From the NCBI GenBank assembly GCA_001414485.1, contig LLEY01000043.1, forward strand, positions 248,001-312,000: a stretch of 64,000 nt of DNA, read 5' to 3'. The notes under the pieces are model-generated. The model searched no databases, was not told where the DNA came from, and was given only the letters and a program-made list of their open reading frames with translations. The position numbers were made by a program, and so were the translations under genes. The stretch comes from Calycina herbarum (lineage: Eukaryota > Ascomycota > Leotiomycetes > Helotiales > Pezizellaceae). Positions 12,943 through 25,000 of the stretch are shown here, in pieces. Positions within the stretch are counted from its first letter, which is position 1. Each line of letters begins with the position of its first letter.

Positions 12943-13405
12943 TATTATAAATTATAGAAAGTAGTAAGTAGTTTAGACAGCGCTTTAATAGAATAAAGTA
13001 TAATATCTAGGAAAGGAAGGTAATATAAGAGGAAATTAGTAATACGAAAGATATTTAAGAGTTTTAGAATCTTACTATTATAAGACTATTAGAAGTCACG
13101 TATAGCTACGTAACGTGATCGTCTTAATCGTCTTAATTACTTTAATTATAAACAATATAGACGATATAAGTAATATAGGTAATATACTTAAAGAACGAAG
13201 GTTCTATATAAGACTAGCACGTCTGCTATTAGATAGAAGCTTTATACTTAACTTTAGCTATTAATCTTATTATCTTATTTAATATCTTTAATATAAGTAA
13301 CGAGTTTACTTCTAAGTAAACAACCTAGTGTATCTATACTTCTTACCTATATACTAACCTTCGAGACTTAGTTATCTTTGTTTAGTTCGTTTAAGTTTCG
13401 TTATA
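12943..13405 (+). repeat. 3' LTR of retrotransposon 1
   Basis: 463 bp, collinear with 6307-6769 without length change. More AT-rich than the 5' copy, with only transition-type differences seen. Confidence 0.92.
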
Positions 13406-13410
13406 ATTAG

Positions 13411-13445
13411 CTTATTCGAACCGCTAGCCGCCTTCTACTCTAATA
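13411..13445 (+). pseudogene. 35-bp slice of element A transposase between the two retrotransposons
   Basis: With the ATTAG before it, this piece reads S-L-F-E-P-L-A-A-F-Y-S-N in the same frame as the 5' transposase fragment, matching the pogo DDE block in which P-L-D is followed by x-x-F-x-P-L and Y-S. It ends at TAATA (13441-13445), the target duplication of the second retrotransposon. Confidence 0.85.
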
Positions 13446-13774
13446 TATTACGGACCTGGCCACCGCCGAGCACGTGACTCGCGTACGGCTGCTCGCCGGC
13501 GTCTGTAAAGCCTGCTATTCCTGGCCTGGCCTAGAACCATTCCTACCTAGGCTAGGAACTATTTCTATAAACGGATCGACATTCCTATAACTTATCGATT
13601 CCTTAGCTATCTCTATATTATAGGACCTCTAGAAGTCTCCTCTTTCCTTCTCTTCTCTTCTGTAGCTTTAGATCTTTAATTAAACCACCTCTTACTTCTC
13701 TGATTATCCGCTACACCTATATATACTACAGGTAAGGATAACTACTAGAGGGCTAGCAGATTAGGTTTGTCATA
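13446..13774 (+). repeat. 5' LTR of retrotransposon 2
   Basis: 329 bp, the same length as the 3' LTR. About a dozen differences between the two were seen and all are transitions (for example CGCGTAC/CGTGTAC, TCCTGGCCTGG/TCCTAGCCTAG). Confidence 0.93.
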
Positions 13775-13882
13775 TTATCTAAAGCTCCCTTCTTCTCTCT
13801 ATTTACTACTGCTCCTAAGAAGGATTAGAATATCCGTTACGATTCTAACACGACACCTACGGTCTGTATAGACCGCCCGTAG

Positions 13883-14970
13883 ATGCCACCGGCGCCTTAT
13901 ACAGCCCCGCGTACCCGCGCCCACCACCGTACACAAGAGCCTAAGGCTCTTCTACCTATACCCTCTGTCCTTATAACTAAGTCGTCTATAACGATGTCTG
14001 CCGACCAGCCTACGGACGCTCAACAGCTCGCTATAGCTCTAAAACAGGTCCGCCTACTACAAGAACAACTAGACGATGTCTATACCCCTCTACGAGGGAA
14101 TACCCCGTCCGAAACTAGATAATATAGGTCGTTTATAGTCAAGCTCAAGGATACTAAGCCTCTAATAGATAGCTCGTCTCCAACCTTCGACAACTAGAAG
14201 ATCTAGATTAAGGACAAGTTCTTTATCAACGCCTCTATGTTTGAGCTAGAGGAAGCAAAGATAGCTTACGTTTTTAACCGTATAGCTGATATTGCTTAGA
14301 AGCATCTCACGCCCTGTTACTAGAAGGGACCTAAGCCGTTTCAGTCTGTAAAAGAAATGATTATATATCTTACAGATATCCTAGAGAACCTGTTCGAAGC
14401 GTAGGACGCCTGTATTGAATTCCGCCGGCTCGTTATAAGAGATAACGAGACTTTTACAACCTTCTATACTCGCTTCTTACACCTTACAGGCACTAGACAG
14501 ATCCTGACAGACGACTTACAGCCCGACTTATATAACAAGCTTACACTACCTCTACAACAGTCTGTCTTACTATTCTTAGACGTTCTACTCACAAGTACAG
14601 CCCTAGTAAACAAGTGTCGACTTGTTGATAAGAACTTACGAAGACTTTAGCTCTGTAAAAGCAACTTACGGACCGCTCGTCTCACCCCCCGGCCTGCAAC
14701 TGCCACTATTACCTCCCGCCTAGCTAGAACTTTCACTACTACTTAAACTACGTTTCGTATAACCTCCCCTACCCCGGCCCCCCGCCTTTACAGACTATCA
14801 CGTGAACCAACGCCTGCCTGTAAGGAACCGGACGACGCCTGCTTCAAGTGTAAGAGGACTAGGCACTATGCCTGTGAATGCTCTAAGAACTCTAAGCCTA
14901 TTACGGACGTTAATAAGCTTGCGAAGCCTACGTCCGACTTAGAACAGTCGGAAAACGACCAAGTCTAGGG
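13883..14970 (+). pseudogene. gag remnant of retrotransposon 2
   Basis: An open stretch of 79 codons starts at the ATG at 13883 and ends in TAA at 14120. Reading through stops continues a Gag-like protein with a retrotransposon-Gag core around 14150-14650. At 14840-14881 lies an intact CCHC zinc knuckle, CFKCKRTRHYACEC (C-X2-C-X4-H-X4-C), used for nucleic-acid binding in Gag. The knuckle survives although the frame upstream is broken. Confidence 0.8.
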
Positions 14971-14999
14971 AAAGTCTCCTCCCTAGGCTTGCTTTACCG

Positions 15000-17900
15000 A
15001 GGTCCTGGCTAGTTAGCTATCGATCTAAGTCAGCTACTTAGAGGAAAACAGTTCACAGTCTCTTATAACTTAGTCTATAATAGATACGGATTTAAAACCT
15101 CTGCTCTAGCTAATACTAGAGTAAACGGCTTTGTACTCATTAGTATAAAGTTCGCTCAAAGGCTGGCTCACTTCTTCCCTTTAACTATTTATACTCTTCC
15201 TACTCCTATTACAGTTCGTAGCTTTGATAGACAGAGTCGACAGTCCGTAGACCGCTATATTATTCTTTACTTACACATAGACAGCTATAAACAGTACAAC
15301 GTCTCTATAGTCCTCCTTAATACTAGCTATTAGGACCTTATTCTTAGGCGTATATAGTTTAACTAGCTTAACGTATAACTTAACCCCCGCTAGCAACGAC
15401 TTATATAGCCTACAGATCTCCCTCCTTCTCCTAACCTTGTCTAGCTACGCCTCCTAGATCCTAGGATCTTATAGACTCGGCTCTTAAACCTAGATTACTA
15501 AGCTAACGCGGATCGCCGCGATCAGGCCCTAGAAGAACAGGTTATATACAAATACTAGGAAGACCTGCAACTGTCTATAAGCCTTGTTAACGAGCTGCCA
15601 GTCCCTCGGATCCTAGCACGCCTGCCTACTACACCCCTAGCCGTATGTCACAGCGAGTACTAGGACCGCCAAAACAACTTACGAAATATAAACCGCGCTC
15701 TTACAAGTTTAGATATCTGTAAAGCCTCTATAGCACGCCTAAAACGTGTACACCTTAACCTGCCACCGGTAGACATCGCTGTTATCGGTACTGCTATATA
15801 TCGCTGTAACCTATAAGATACTGAAGCTACGGCCTTTAGTACCTCTCTTTATAAGATCGATTACTTAATAGAAAAAAAGCTTGCGGATTAAAAAGACGAC
15901 TTACAGGTCTAAGAAAGCCTCCCTAGAGCCTACTAGGATCTCGCAGACGTTTTCTCTAAAGCTGCGTCCGATACTCTTCCCCCTCGTCGTCTATATAACT
16001 ATAAGATCGAACTTACGAACAGGAACGTAGACGACTTGTCCTATAGCCCCCTCCGCTACTAGTCAACGGACAAGCTCTAGGCTATAAAACAATACCTTGT
16101 TAAGAACCTTTATAAAGGTTTTATTAAGGCTAGCCAAGCCCTCTTTATAGCCCTGATTCTCTTTGTTAAGAAGTCTAACAGCTCTCTACGGTTCTGTATT
16201 AATTACTGTAAGCTAAATAACCTAACCTATAAGGACTAGTATCCTCTTCTGTTAATCGACGAAACTCTTACTCGTCTAGGCAAGGCTCGTATCTTTATAA
16301 AGCTAGATATACGACAAGCTTTTCACCGGATTCGGATTAACTCTAAGTCTAAGGAACTAATAACGTTCTAGACCTGTTATAGAGCTTATAAGTGCAAAGT
16401 TATACCTTTCAGACTAACTAACGGACCTGTAATATATTAACGGTTTATAAACGACGTACTCTTCAACTATTTAGATAACTTTTATACTACCTACCTTAAT
16501 AATATTCTTATTTACTCTGAGAACGAGCTAGACTATTAGGAATACGTCTGTAAGATTCTTTTACGGCTTTGTAAAGCTAGCTTATAAGCTGATATTAAGA
16601 AATCTAAGTTTAATATTACTTGTACGAAGTACCTAGGCTTCTATATAAGTACTAACGAGATTAAAGTAGACCTGGAAAAGACAGAAACGATCTATAACTA
16701 GGAACGCCCTATTATAGTCTACGGTGTTCAGTCCTTTCTTAGCTTTTATAACTTCTACTGGAAGTTTATTCTCAACTATAGATAAGTCGCACGCCCGTTA
16801 ACGGCCCTAACTCGTAAAGACTAGCCGTTTTAGTAGACACCTGCTTATTAGGACGCCTTCTCCGAGCTGAAGGCCTAGCTTATTAATATACCTCTTCTTA
16901 TATACTTTAATCTGTAATACGAGTCTATGGTTAAGACCGATTCCTCTGACGGCGTTCTTAGTAGTATACTCCTTCAGTTACAGCCGAGTCAAGAGTAGCA
17001 CCCTATAGCTTACTTCTCTAAGATAATAATACCTGCTGAGATTAACTACCCGATTTACGACAAAGAGATACTAGCTATTATACGTTCTCTAGAAGCCTAG
17101 AGACCTAAGCTTGAAGGGTCTCTATACCGGATATAGGTCGTTTTAGACTATAAAGCTCTCGAGTACTTTATAACAACTAAAGCCTTATCTAGCCAACAAG
17201 CCCGCTAGGCTAAAACCCTCTCTCGATTTAACTTCCTACTTACTTATAAGCCTAGTAGCTAGAATCGAGCGGATTCCCTTACTTGCTAGGACTAAGAAGC
17301 AGATAGTTAAATAGTAATAAAGATATCTACTCGTATATAAGTCCTCTTATAGCCTGAGAATCTCGACTCGCGGATTATTATAGACCTAGACTTAGACCCT
17401 TCTATAGATATTACACCTGTTAGAGTAGCCGACGGACTATACAACTTAATTGACGATATCCTATAGGCTAATCGTACGAGTATAGGCCTTAACGCTCTCC
17501 GTTAGTACGCTACGAACGAACGCCCTAGCTAGACAACCTATAATAGCCTCCTACTATACTAAGAACGGCTTATCCTACTCGAGGACGACGATCTTAAAGT
17601 ATGCTTACTAAGCAAGGTTTATAATCAAGTCTTAGTAGCCTACCCTAGATAATCTAAGACCCTAAAGCTAGTTATAGACTGCTACTACTAGCCGCACCTT
17701 TGTTTGGATATATAACGATTCGTCCGTAACTGCTAGACCTACCGTCGCTCTTATATACCGCGAGACCGCCCCCCTAGACTCCTCAACCCCTTGCCTATCC
17801 TGGATCGCCTATAGTAATATATATTAGTTGATTTTAAGGAATTCCCTTCTAACAAGTCTAGGATAGATATAATTATTATCTTTATCTGCCAGCTAAGTAA

Positions 17901-19020
17901 GAGATCTATCTCTATCCCTTACCTAAAGACTACGGACGTAAAAAAGACTACGCAGATCTACCTCGACCGCGTATAATGCTATTACAGACCGTCAGATACT
18001 ATTATCTCTAACCGCGGTCTATAATTCGTCTTAGAGTTCTAGTAAGAGTTTAACCGGATCCTAGAGACTAAGATTAAGCTATCCATAGCTGTATATATAT
18101 AAACCGACGGTTAAACTAAGAATATAAACTAGTAGATTAACCAACGCCTTCGCCCGTTTATAAACTACTATTAGGATAACTAGTTTAAACTAATACTGAT
18201 TATAGACTATGCTTAAGCTATACTTCCTTAGAACTCGACGACTCTTCCGCTTATACAAATCGAGCTTAGTTACGTGCTACGTACCAGCTTTAATTAGGTC
18301 CGCCAGAGCCTGGAAGAGCTAATAAGCGTCTATAAACAGCTTTTACGAGATAAAGCAGTTGCGTACGTAACTCGTATACATAGTGCCTAGGAAACTGCCT
18401 ATAAGGGAATCGAGGCTGCTTAGGAACGCTAGCGTAAGCAAGCAAACAAGCACCGGCGACCAGTAGACTTTACTATAGGCAACAAGGTCTACGTATCAAC
18501 AAAGACGTGGAATATAGACCGCCTAAGCTGTAAGCTCGACCAGCAGATAGCTAGTCCGTATACAGTCCTAGAAAAGGTTAGAAACGCTTTCTAGGTCAAC
18601 CTGCCTCCGATAATTAAAATATAGCCTATAATCTCTATAAACAAGCTTCGTAAAGCTCCTAACAATCCGCTACCAGGCTAGCTACAGGAACCAGGACTAT
18701 CTATTATAGTTAATAGGTATAACGAATAGGATATAGACCAAGTACTAGCCTCTAGAGGCTATTACAGAAAATTATAATACTAGGTTTAATAAGTACAAAG
18801 CGAGCTAGACCCAGCCTAGTACCTAGCTTCTAACTTTATAGGCTGCCTATATAAGCTTTAAGAGTTTCACGCTCTAAATCCTTCTCTTCTAGGGCCTCCT
18901 AGGTACTTAGTAGAATGGTTATAGAGCTAGGAAGATAGTATAGACGAGCTAGAATATTATAAGGACGAGGATAAATTACCTATAGAGTAGTAGGTTCAGA
19001 GCTCGTAGGCAAGCTCTACT
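15000..19020 (+). pseudogene. pol remnant of retrotransposon 2 (RT, RNase H, integrase, chromodomain)
   Basis: Landmarks read through stops: RT with FIKLDIRQAFHRIRI near 16300 and YLNNILIYS near 16492 (the YxDD box with both Asp codons mutated to Asn); RNase H with DSSDGVLSSILLQ near 16940 and [14 protein letters not shown] near 17040; integrase core near 17820-18250 with VDFKEF and SNRGLQF (the second catalytic Asp mutated to Asn); and a chromodomain-like region with VLASRGYYRKLQYQVQ near 18735. Missing catalytic Asp codons plus many TAG/TAA codons make this non-functional. The protease lies around 15050-15400 but is weakly readable. Confidence 0.85.
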
Positions 19021-19035
19021 TAAAGAGGGGGGTAA

Positions 19036-19364
19036 TGTTACGGACCTGGCCACCGCCGAGCACGTGACTCGTGTACGGCTGCTCGCCGGCGTCTGTAAAG
19101 CCTGCTATTCCTAGCCTAGCCTAGAACTATTCCTACCTAGGCTAGGAACCATTTCTATAAACGGATCGACATTCCTATAACTTATCGATTCCTTAGCTAT
19201 CTCTATATTATAAGACCTCTAGAAGTCTCCTCTTTCCTTCTCTTCTCTTCTATAGCTTTAGATCTTTAATTAAACCACCTCTTACTTCTCTGATTATCCG
19301 CTACATCTGTGTATACTACAGGTAAGGATAACTACCAGAGGGCTAGCAGATTAGGTTTGTCACA
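19036..19364 (+). repeat. 3' LTR of retrotransposon 2
   Basis: 329 bp, collinear with 13446-13774. It keeps the original TGTTAC start and CACA end that are mutated in the 5' copy. Confidence 0.93.
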
Positions 19365-19369
19365 TAATA

Positions 19370-20270
19370 AACTAGACTGATTAATATCTATTTCTTAAGA
19401 AATAGCCTCGATATTAAAGCGATTTTTCTATACAATGTTTAAGTTAGTATAGAATAAGGCCTTTATAGAGCGTAATATTATATATACCTTTTATAAGTCT
19501 AGAATCTAGTCTATTACTAGACAAAAGATAATAGACTAAGTAACGAAGCCTACTTCGTCTCTTCGCTCTTCTGCTAGAGAACTTAAAACACCTCTTATTT
19601 CAAAAGTAATTCAACGAGCCTTCTTAGACTTTAAGAAATCACTTTTAAAGCTTAAAGCGAATAAGGTCTTCTCTTCTATTCTTACTCTCTTAAGTTAAGT
19701 TAGTATTCTTTCTTATAAAAACGATAGACTTAAGATAGCTATTATTCTTAAGAATCAGAAAAGAAAGAAGGGAAAGAGACTTAATCTTTGTAGTAAGAAG
19801 AGTAAGAGAGTAGAAGTCTATTCTCTAAGAAAGGTTATAAAGGCTAGAGTATATTAGTAAGAGAAGAAAGAGGTTTTAAGATAAGAAGAAGAAGTAAAGG
19901 AAGAGAGAAGAGTTAAGAGAAAGGCTAGGGTACTTCTTAAGGAACAAAAGGCTAAAGAATTAGCTAATAAGAGAGCGGAAACTCAGCTTCTAAGAGAGCT
20001 AGCTACTATAACTCCTAAGGCTCTAAAGTAGAAGAGGCTTATATAAGTTATACTAAAGAAGATTACTCCAAGGATGCCCCAAGTTAAGAAAGAGTCAAAA
20101 AAGGCTTCTAAAGAGCCTAAAAAGCCAAGTAGAATAGTAGTTCTTATAGGTGTATTTATTATATAAGAGGTAGCCTCGATAGTTTAGAAAAGTAGATTAG
20201 AACAGCAGATTAAAGTGCTACTTCATGCTCGCGCATAGTTTTTTATACTAAATATCTATTTAATTACCTT
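19370..20270 (+). pseudogene. Pogo-like transposase, 3' fragment (element A)
   Basis: The transposase frame resumes as N-K-L-D directly after the TAATA duplication and continues through stops into the C-terminal half: TKPTSSLRSSARELKTP near 19545, then a long Lys/Glu/Arg-rich probable coiled coil from about 19740 to 20120. That is the usual C-terminal region of fungal pogo-like transposases. The original stop cannot be fixed. The last plausible coding sequence is near 20270. TIR and element end follow at 20363-20403. Confidence 0.75.
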
Positions 20271-20362
20271 TTGTTGATCTCCTTACTTAATTATATACAA
20301 ATCTAATAAGTGGTTGTTAAGATATATGCCTTTTTAGTAGGGTGGTAAAATGGCTGAGAGGC

Positions 20363-20403
20363 GTGCACAGTCCAGGAGCGTGCACAGTCCAGGGAGATCG
20401 GTT
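20363..20403 (-). repeat. Right terminal inverted repeat of element A
   Basis: 41 bases, the exact reverse complement of 5197-5237, again with two GTGCACAGTCCAG copies. It has stayed identical to the left end although the interior is heavily mutated. Confidence 0.9.
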
Positions 20404-22056
20404 GGACCCCTAGCTCCGGACATTTTTTTCTTCACCGACCGGCCTGCGTCACTGTGTATTAAGGATGAACAAACTCGATATCGATCAACATAAGACTCCC
20501 GAACGACTTCTGTTTCGATTTCTGTTGTTTCCGTTTTCACTCCTTTTGCTATGACGATTACTTAGTTTGTGAAGCTGTGAGTTGGCGATAAAGTGATTAT
20601 ATGTCACCTGTGTTGGATGATGGAAGCATTCAATGCGTGAAAAAGAGAGACTTGGCGCAAAGTATCCCAATTCGTTCGAAATCAACATTCCCTAATTTGC
20701 TAGAGTTTGACAGTTGTTCCTTTCTTCTTCGATTAATTGGTCACTGATTGATTATGAATCCACACCGAATAGTAACCAGCTCGTATAGGTTGTCTTGACG
20801 AAGAACCAGGTCATCGGGATCCTGATTGTGCGAAGCGCCGATACCATTGTAGAAAGAGGATCTAGCCGCGTCTCGCCCCTAGTATTAAAGTTCATCGCAC
20901 TGCCAGCTCACAGTGAAACTGTACCAATTGGTATTTGTTTAGGCCGGTGACGTAGGGAGGTTGGATTGTGAAGAACTGATGGATTGTGCTGTATATAATC
21001 CCGTTTACTATAGTTTTCAATCCCAGGATGTAGAGGAGAAATCTGTAACTGATCTCCAGCCTAGAGACCGACCGGGAACTCAGCGGTCAAAGATTGTAAT
21101 AGCGCTAGCAGGGCCCCAACTTTAACTCCCTGTATCACAACAACAACGCAATTGAAATTTGCAAAAGAAGAGAAAGATGTAGATAACTATCTAATGATGA
21201 TTCTAGTTTTGAAAAGAAGTTTTTTGGATGCGTTTTGCGGATGCAACAGAGAGTTGAAATATCGTGTGGCGTCGATAAGTTGGTACTAGTACCGGCGCCG
21301 AATAACCGGAGGTTCGTTTCTCCCGACTGTTGATTCTCTAATTCAGGAAGAAAAGAGAAGTATTGTAAAAACACCGGGAGAAATTCTCCGATTCCGCGAA
21401 AGGAATCTAATCACAATATTACAGCAAATCCTACACATGAGGAGATTGGTCGTGCGATAGTTCCTTAAAATAATATCGGCCCCTTTATCGGTCATCGTCC
21501 CCAGCTAGCCAGATTGTTGAAGTTGCTTCAGGCGCAGCCGGTGTCCGGTCTTTTTAAATGTCCGTCAAGACATCTTGCAACTCAACATTGAGAACGACGA
21601 ACACGGTCTTTGAGTTGAACGAGATGATGGGCCAATGCCTTGCCCTATTGGTCTCTGCCCCCATATTTCTAACATCTTCGCTACTTCGGTCTTACACTCA
21701 AAGCCGATTTACGTGCCAGAGAGGTCCTCAATGTGGAGGGGCTCTCCCACACATTTGTTCCCTTCAACTTCATGACCCACCATAGTTCGAGGCTTAAAGA
21801 CTGGGTTACGCTTGCCATGTGGATAATTCCTAGGGCATCGGACACGTTAACTGCCCGCTCAGCGAGATACGCACTGTGATGCCCCGCTTATCTCTAATTC
21901 TGCGTCATACGACCCTGGTCTGTATATTTTTTTCATTTTCCTTTATTATATGTTTTCCCCCCTCTCTATGGGTTTTTGTTTTAGACAGCTTTTCTCTCAC
22001 AATTTCATTGTTTCATCCTTTTCTTATCTAATATATCAGGAGCCTTGACAAACACA
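20404..22056. other. Intergenic, upstream region of the ABC transporter
   Basis: Normal base composition and no gene supported. The short frames present (largest about 79 codons, - strand) have no recognisable domain. A CT-rich stretch at about 21930-22030 directly before the start codon resembles a fungal promoter/5' UTR pyrimidine tract. Confidence 0.5.
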
Positions 22057-25000
22057 ATGGCGGCACGAGAGCCTGGGGGCTTCGAGTCGGTAGTTCACCC
22101 TGCTCGCGATAACGCAATCACACGAGTCCTTACAAACTCCTCCTACTTTTCGGAGCGAAGGAAAAGTCGAGCCCACAATGACGATGACGATGAGAATGAG
22201 AAGGAATCTATGGGCAACGATTGGCGAATGATGCCAGAGTTGAAGGTCCGTCGAGCACAGGGCGAAAAGGATGGTGTCAAGGGACGTAAACTTGGTGTTA
22301 CATGGAACAACTTGACAGTATTGGGAGTTGGAGCCGATGCTGCCATCAATGAGAACGTGGGATCACAATTCAATTTTATGAATGGTGTGCGAGATCATAA
22401 GGAAAAGACGCCAATGAAGACCATAATCGACAACAGCCATGGATGTGTGAAGCCGGGAGAGATGCTTATGGTACTCGGAAGACCTGGAGCTGGATGTACA
22501 ACGCTGCTCAAGATGCTCGCCAATAGGCGAGCTGGTTATGCCGAAGTCACTGGAGATGTTTCATTTGGGACCATGAATCCCAAAGAAGCAGAGCAATACC
22601 GAGGACAAATCGTCATGAATACAGAGGACGAAATATTCTATTCCACACTCACTGTCGGAGAAACAATCGATTTCGCAACGAGGCTAAAGGTGCCTTCCAA
22701 TCTACCATCCGACTCAACAAACTCGAAAGACTTTCAACAGGACAGCCGGGAATTCCTCTTGAAATCAATGGGTATCTCTCATACGCACGAGACCAAAGTG
22801 GGAGATGAATTTGTTCGAGGTGTTTCTGGTGGAGAAAGAAAAAGAGTCAGTATCATCGAGACTCTTGCGACCCGGGCAAGTATATTCTGTTGGGACAACA
22901 GCACACGAGGTCTCGACGCTAGCACAGCACTTGAGTACGCTAAATCAGTTAGAGCATTGACCGATATCTTTGGCTTAACTTCGATTGTTACTTTGTACCA
23001 AGCTGGAAACGGTATCTACAACCTCTTCGATAAGGTTCTAGTTGTCGATGAGGGCCAACAGATTTACTATGGACCAAAGGATCAAGCAAGACCTTTTATG
23101 GAGGATGTTGGGTTCCACTGCGATGATGGGGCCAATGTTGCAGATTTTTTGACCGGAGTCACGGTACCTTCAGAAAGAAAGATCCGCCCTGGGTTTGAAT
23201 CAAATTTTCCAAGAACATCCCGCGAAATCAGATCGGCCTACGAACAATCAGACATTAAAACCAAAATGGAAGCGGAATACGACTATCCCCACACAGGAGA
23301 AGCAGCCGCCCGAACTGAAGATTTCCGAGCCGGAGTTCGTGAAGAACAACATAAGAGTCTCCCTGCGAGTTCGTCAATGACTGTCAGCTTCGCTACTCAA
23401 GTCAAAACCTGTGTTACCCGCCAATATCAAATTATTTGGGGAGATAAAAGCAGCTTTATCATAAAGCAAGCTTCGGTTCTGGTCCAGGCTTTGGTGTCTG
23501 GATCACTGTTCTATAACGCCCCCGATACTTCAGCCGGTCTCTTTCTTAAAGGTGGCGCTTTGTTCCTTGCATTGTTGTTCAATAGTCTACTCGCCATGGC
23601 TGAAGGTAAGAATATTAACTTTACACTACGTACCCCCTTCCCCCCCAAAACCCATCACCCCAAAATCTCTTACCCTCAACTATTGTACGAGAGTATTTGG
23701 AAGAATTGTGAAATCAGTTTCCCGATTCTTCTAAACGTTCCGTAGAATGGATGTAATCGTCCTAGACCTTTTAAACAGTATTTGCAAAGTCACGTGCTAA
23801 CAATTTCTAGTCACTGATTCCTTCTCTGGTCGACCCATTCTCGCCAAACACAAGCAATTTGCATTGTACCATCCAGCGGCTTTTTGCTTTGCACAAATTG
23901 CGTCCGATATACCCGTCCTCATTTTCCAGATCACTCATTTCTCCCTCGTTTTATACTTCATGGTTGGTTTAAAATTGACAGCTGGAGCCTTCTTCACGTT
24001 CTGGGTTTTTCTTTTCGCGACTGCAATGGCAATGACAGCATGTTTCCGAGCAATTGGTGCGGCCTTTCCAAGCTTCGATGCTGCTTCAAAAGTCTCTGGA
24101 TTCTTAGTATCTGCATTCATTATGTATAACGGTTACATGATTCCAAAACCAGCCATGCACCCTTGGTTCGTCTGGATTTACTGGATTGATCCAATGTCCT
24201 ATGGATTTGAATCTCTTATGGCCAACGAGTTCCACAACAAAGTCATTCCATGTGTCGCACAAAACCTTGTTCCCAGTGGTCCTCAGTATACCGACTTGGT
24301 CCACCAGGCCTGTGCTGGGATAGGGGGGGCTTTACCTGGAGCAACCTCTGTCACTGGAGATCAATATATTGCCTCTCTATCCTACAGTCACGATAACTTG
24401 TGGAGAAACTTTGGAAGTGAGTATTCTCCGAGTTCTTAATCCCTTTTTCGAGTTGTTTTATGGGGTTAAAACACCCCAGACAGCTTTGTTTCCTCTCTAC
24501 TACCCTGCTATTTTCTCAGACATACCAATACTAACTCCGGGATTTTCTGTAGTCATCTGGGCTTGGTGGGTATTATACGTTGCAATCACTATCTACTCAA
24601 CCTGCAACTGGGACGCCAACGGTGGAAAAAGTGGATTCCTCTTGATTCCACGTGAGAAACAAAAGCACTATAAAGCTCTACCGGCCGATGAGGAATCTCA
24701 GCCAACCAACGAACGACCTGTCGTCAAATCAAGCGGCGGCTCATCATCTGATGAAACGCTTACCAACGTCAACAAAGAGGCACTAGTCAGAAACACTTCT
24801 GTATTCACTTGGAAAAATCTCACATACACGGTTCCAACCCCATCTGGACCTCGTGTGTTGCTTGACGATGTCCAGGGTTGGGTTAGACCAGGTCAACTTG
24901 GTGCTTTGATGGGTTCTTCGGGAGCTGGAAAGACTACGCTATTGGATGTGCTAGCTCAACGCAAGACTGACGGCACTGTCAAAGGTTCAATCCAGGTCGA

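Larger units (their letters stand above)
6307..13405 (+). mobile_element. Ty3/gypsy LTR retrotransposon 1 (chromovirus-like), RIP-degraded
   Basis: 7,099 bp between two 463-bp LTRs (6307-6769 and 12943-13405), flanked by a perfect 5-bp target duplication ATTAG (6302-6306 and 13406-13410). The LTRs begin TGTTAC, or its mutated form TATTAT, and end TTATA, best read as a mutated TTACA. A purine-rich tract (AAGAAAGGGATAG) precedes the 3' LTR. Coding order is gag, aspartic protease, reverse transcriptase, RNase H, integrase, then a C-terminal chromodomain-like segment, on the + strand. Integrase after RT/RNase H identifies Ty3/gypsy and the chromodomain places it with chromoviruses. AT content is extreme and Gln/Trp stops are everywhere. 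Confidence 0.93.
13446..19364 (+). mobile_element. Ty3/gypsy LTR retrotransposon 2 (chromovirus-like), less degraded
   Basis: 5,919 bp with 329-bp LTRs (13446-13774 and 19036-19364) and a perfect TAATA target duplication (13441-13445, 19365-19369). The LTRs begin TGTTACGG (TATTACGG in the 5' copy) and end in GTCACA (GTCATA). A polypurine tract, AAAGAGGGGGG, precedes the 3' LTR. Order gag - RT - RNase H - integrase - chromodomain on the + strand. GC content is clearly higher than in retrotransposon 1 and the domains are readable, but Gln/Trp codons changed to stops still break the frame at many points. It belongs to a different family: no similarity to the LTR of retrotransposon 1 was seen. 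Confidence 0.93.
5197..20403 (+). mobile_element. Pogo/Fot-like DNA transposon A, interrupted by two LTR retrotransposons
   Basis: The ends are a perfect 41-bp inverted repeat at 5197-5237 and 20363-20403, starting AACCGATCTCC and carrying two copies of CTGGACTGTGCAC in tandem. Inside are a psq-type helix-turn-helix and a DDE_1-type transposase read on the + strand. Removing the two nested retrotransposons (6307-13405 and 13446-19364, with one copy of each target duplication) leaves about 2.2 kb, a normal size for a Fot1/pogo element. The left flank shows the TA expected as target duplication (5196-5197). The right flank has TG, so the duplication is mutated or the boundary differs by a base. 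The transposase is riddled with TAA/TAG where Gln or Trp is expected (RIP), so the copy is dead. Confidence 0.88.

Noticed and set aside
6307..19364. One long composite retrotransposon instead of two
   Set aside because: Two LTR pairs of different length and sequence, two different target duplications and host transposase codons between them show two separate elements.
20404..20405. TA target duplication at the right end of element A
   Set aside because: The right flank reads TG. The TA rule of the family is not met there, so I do not claim a duplication for element A.
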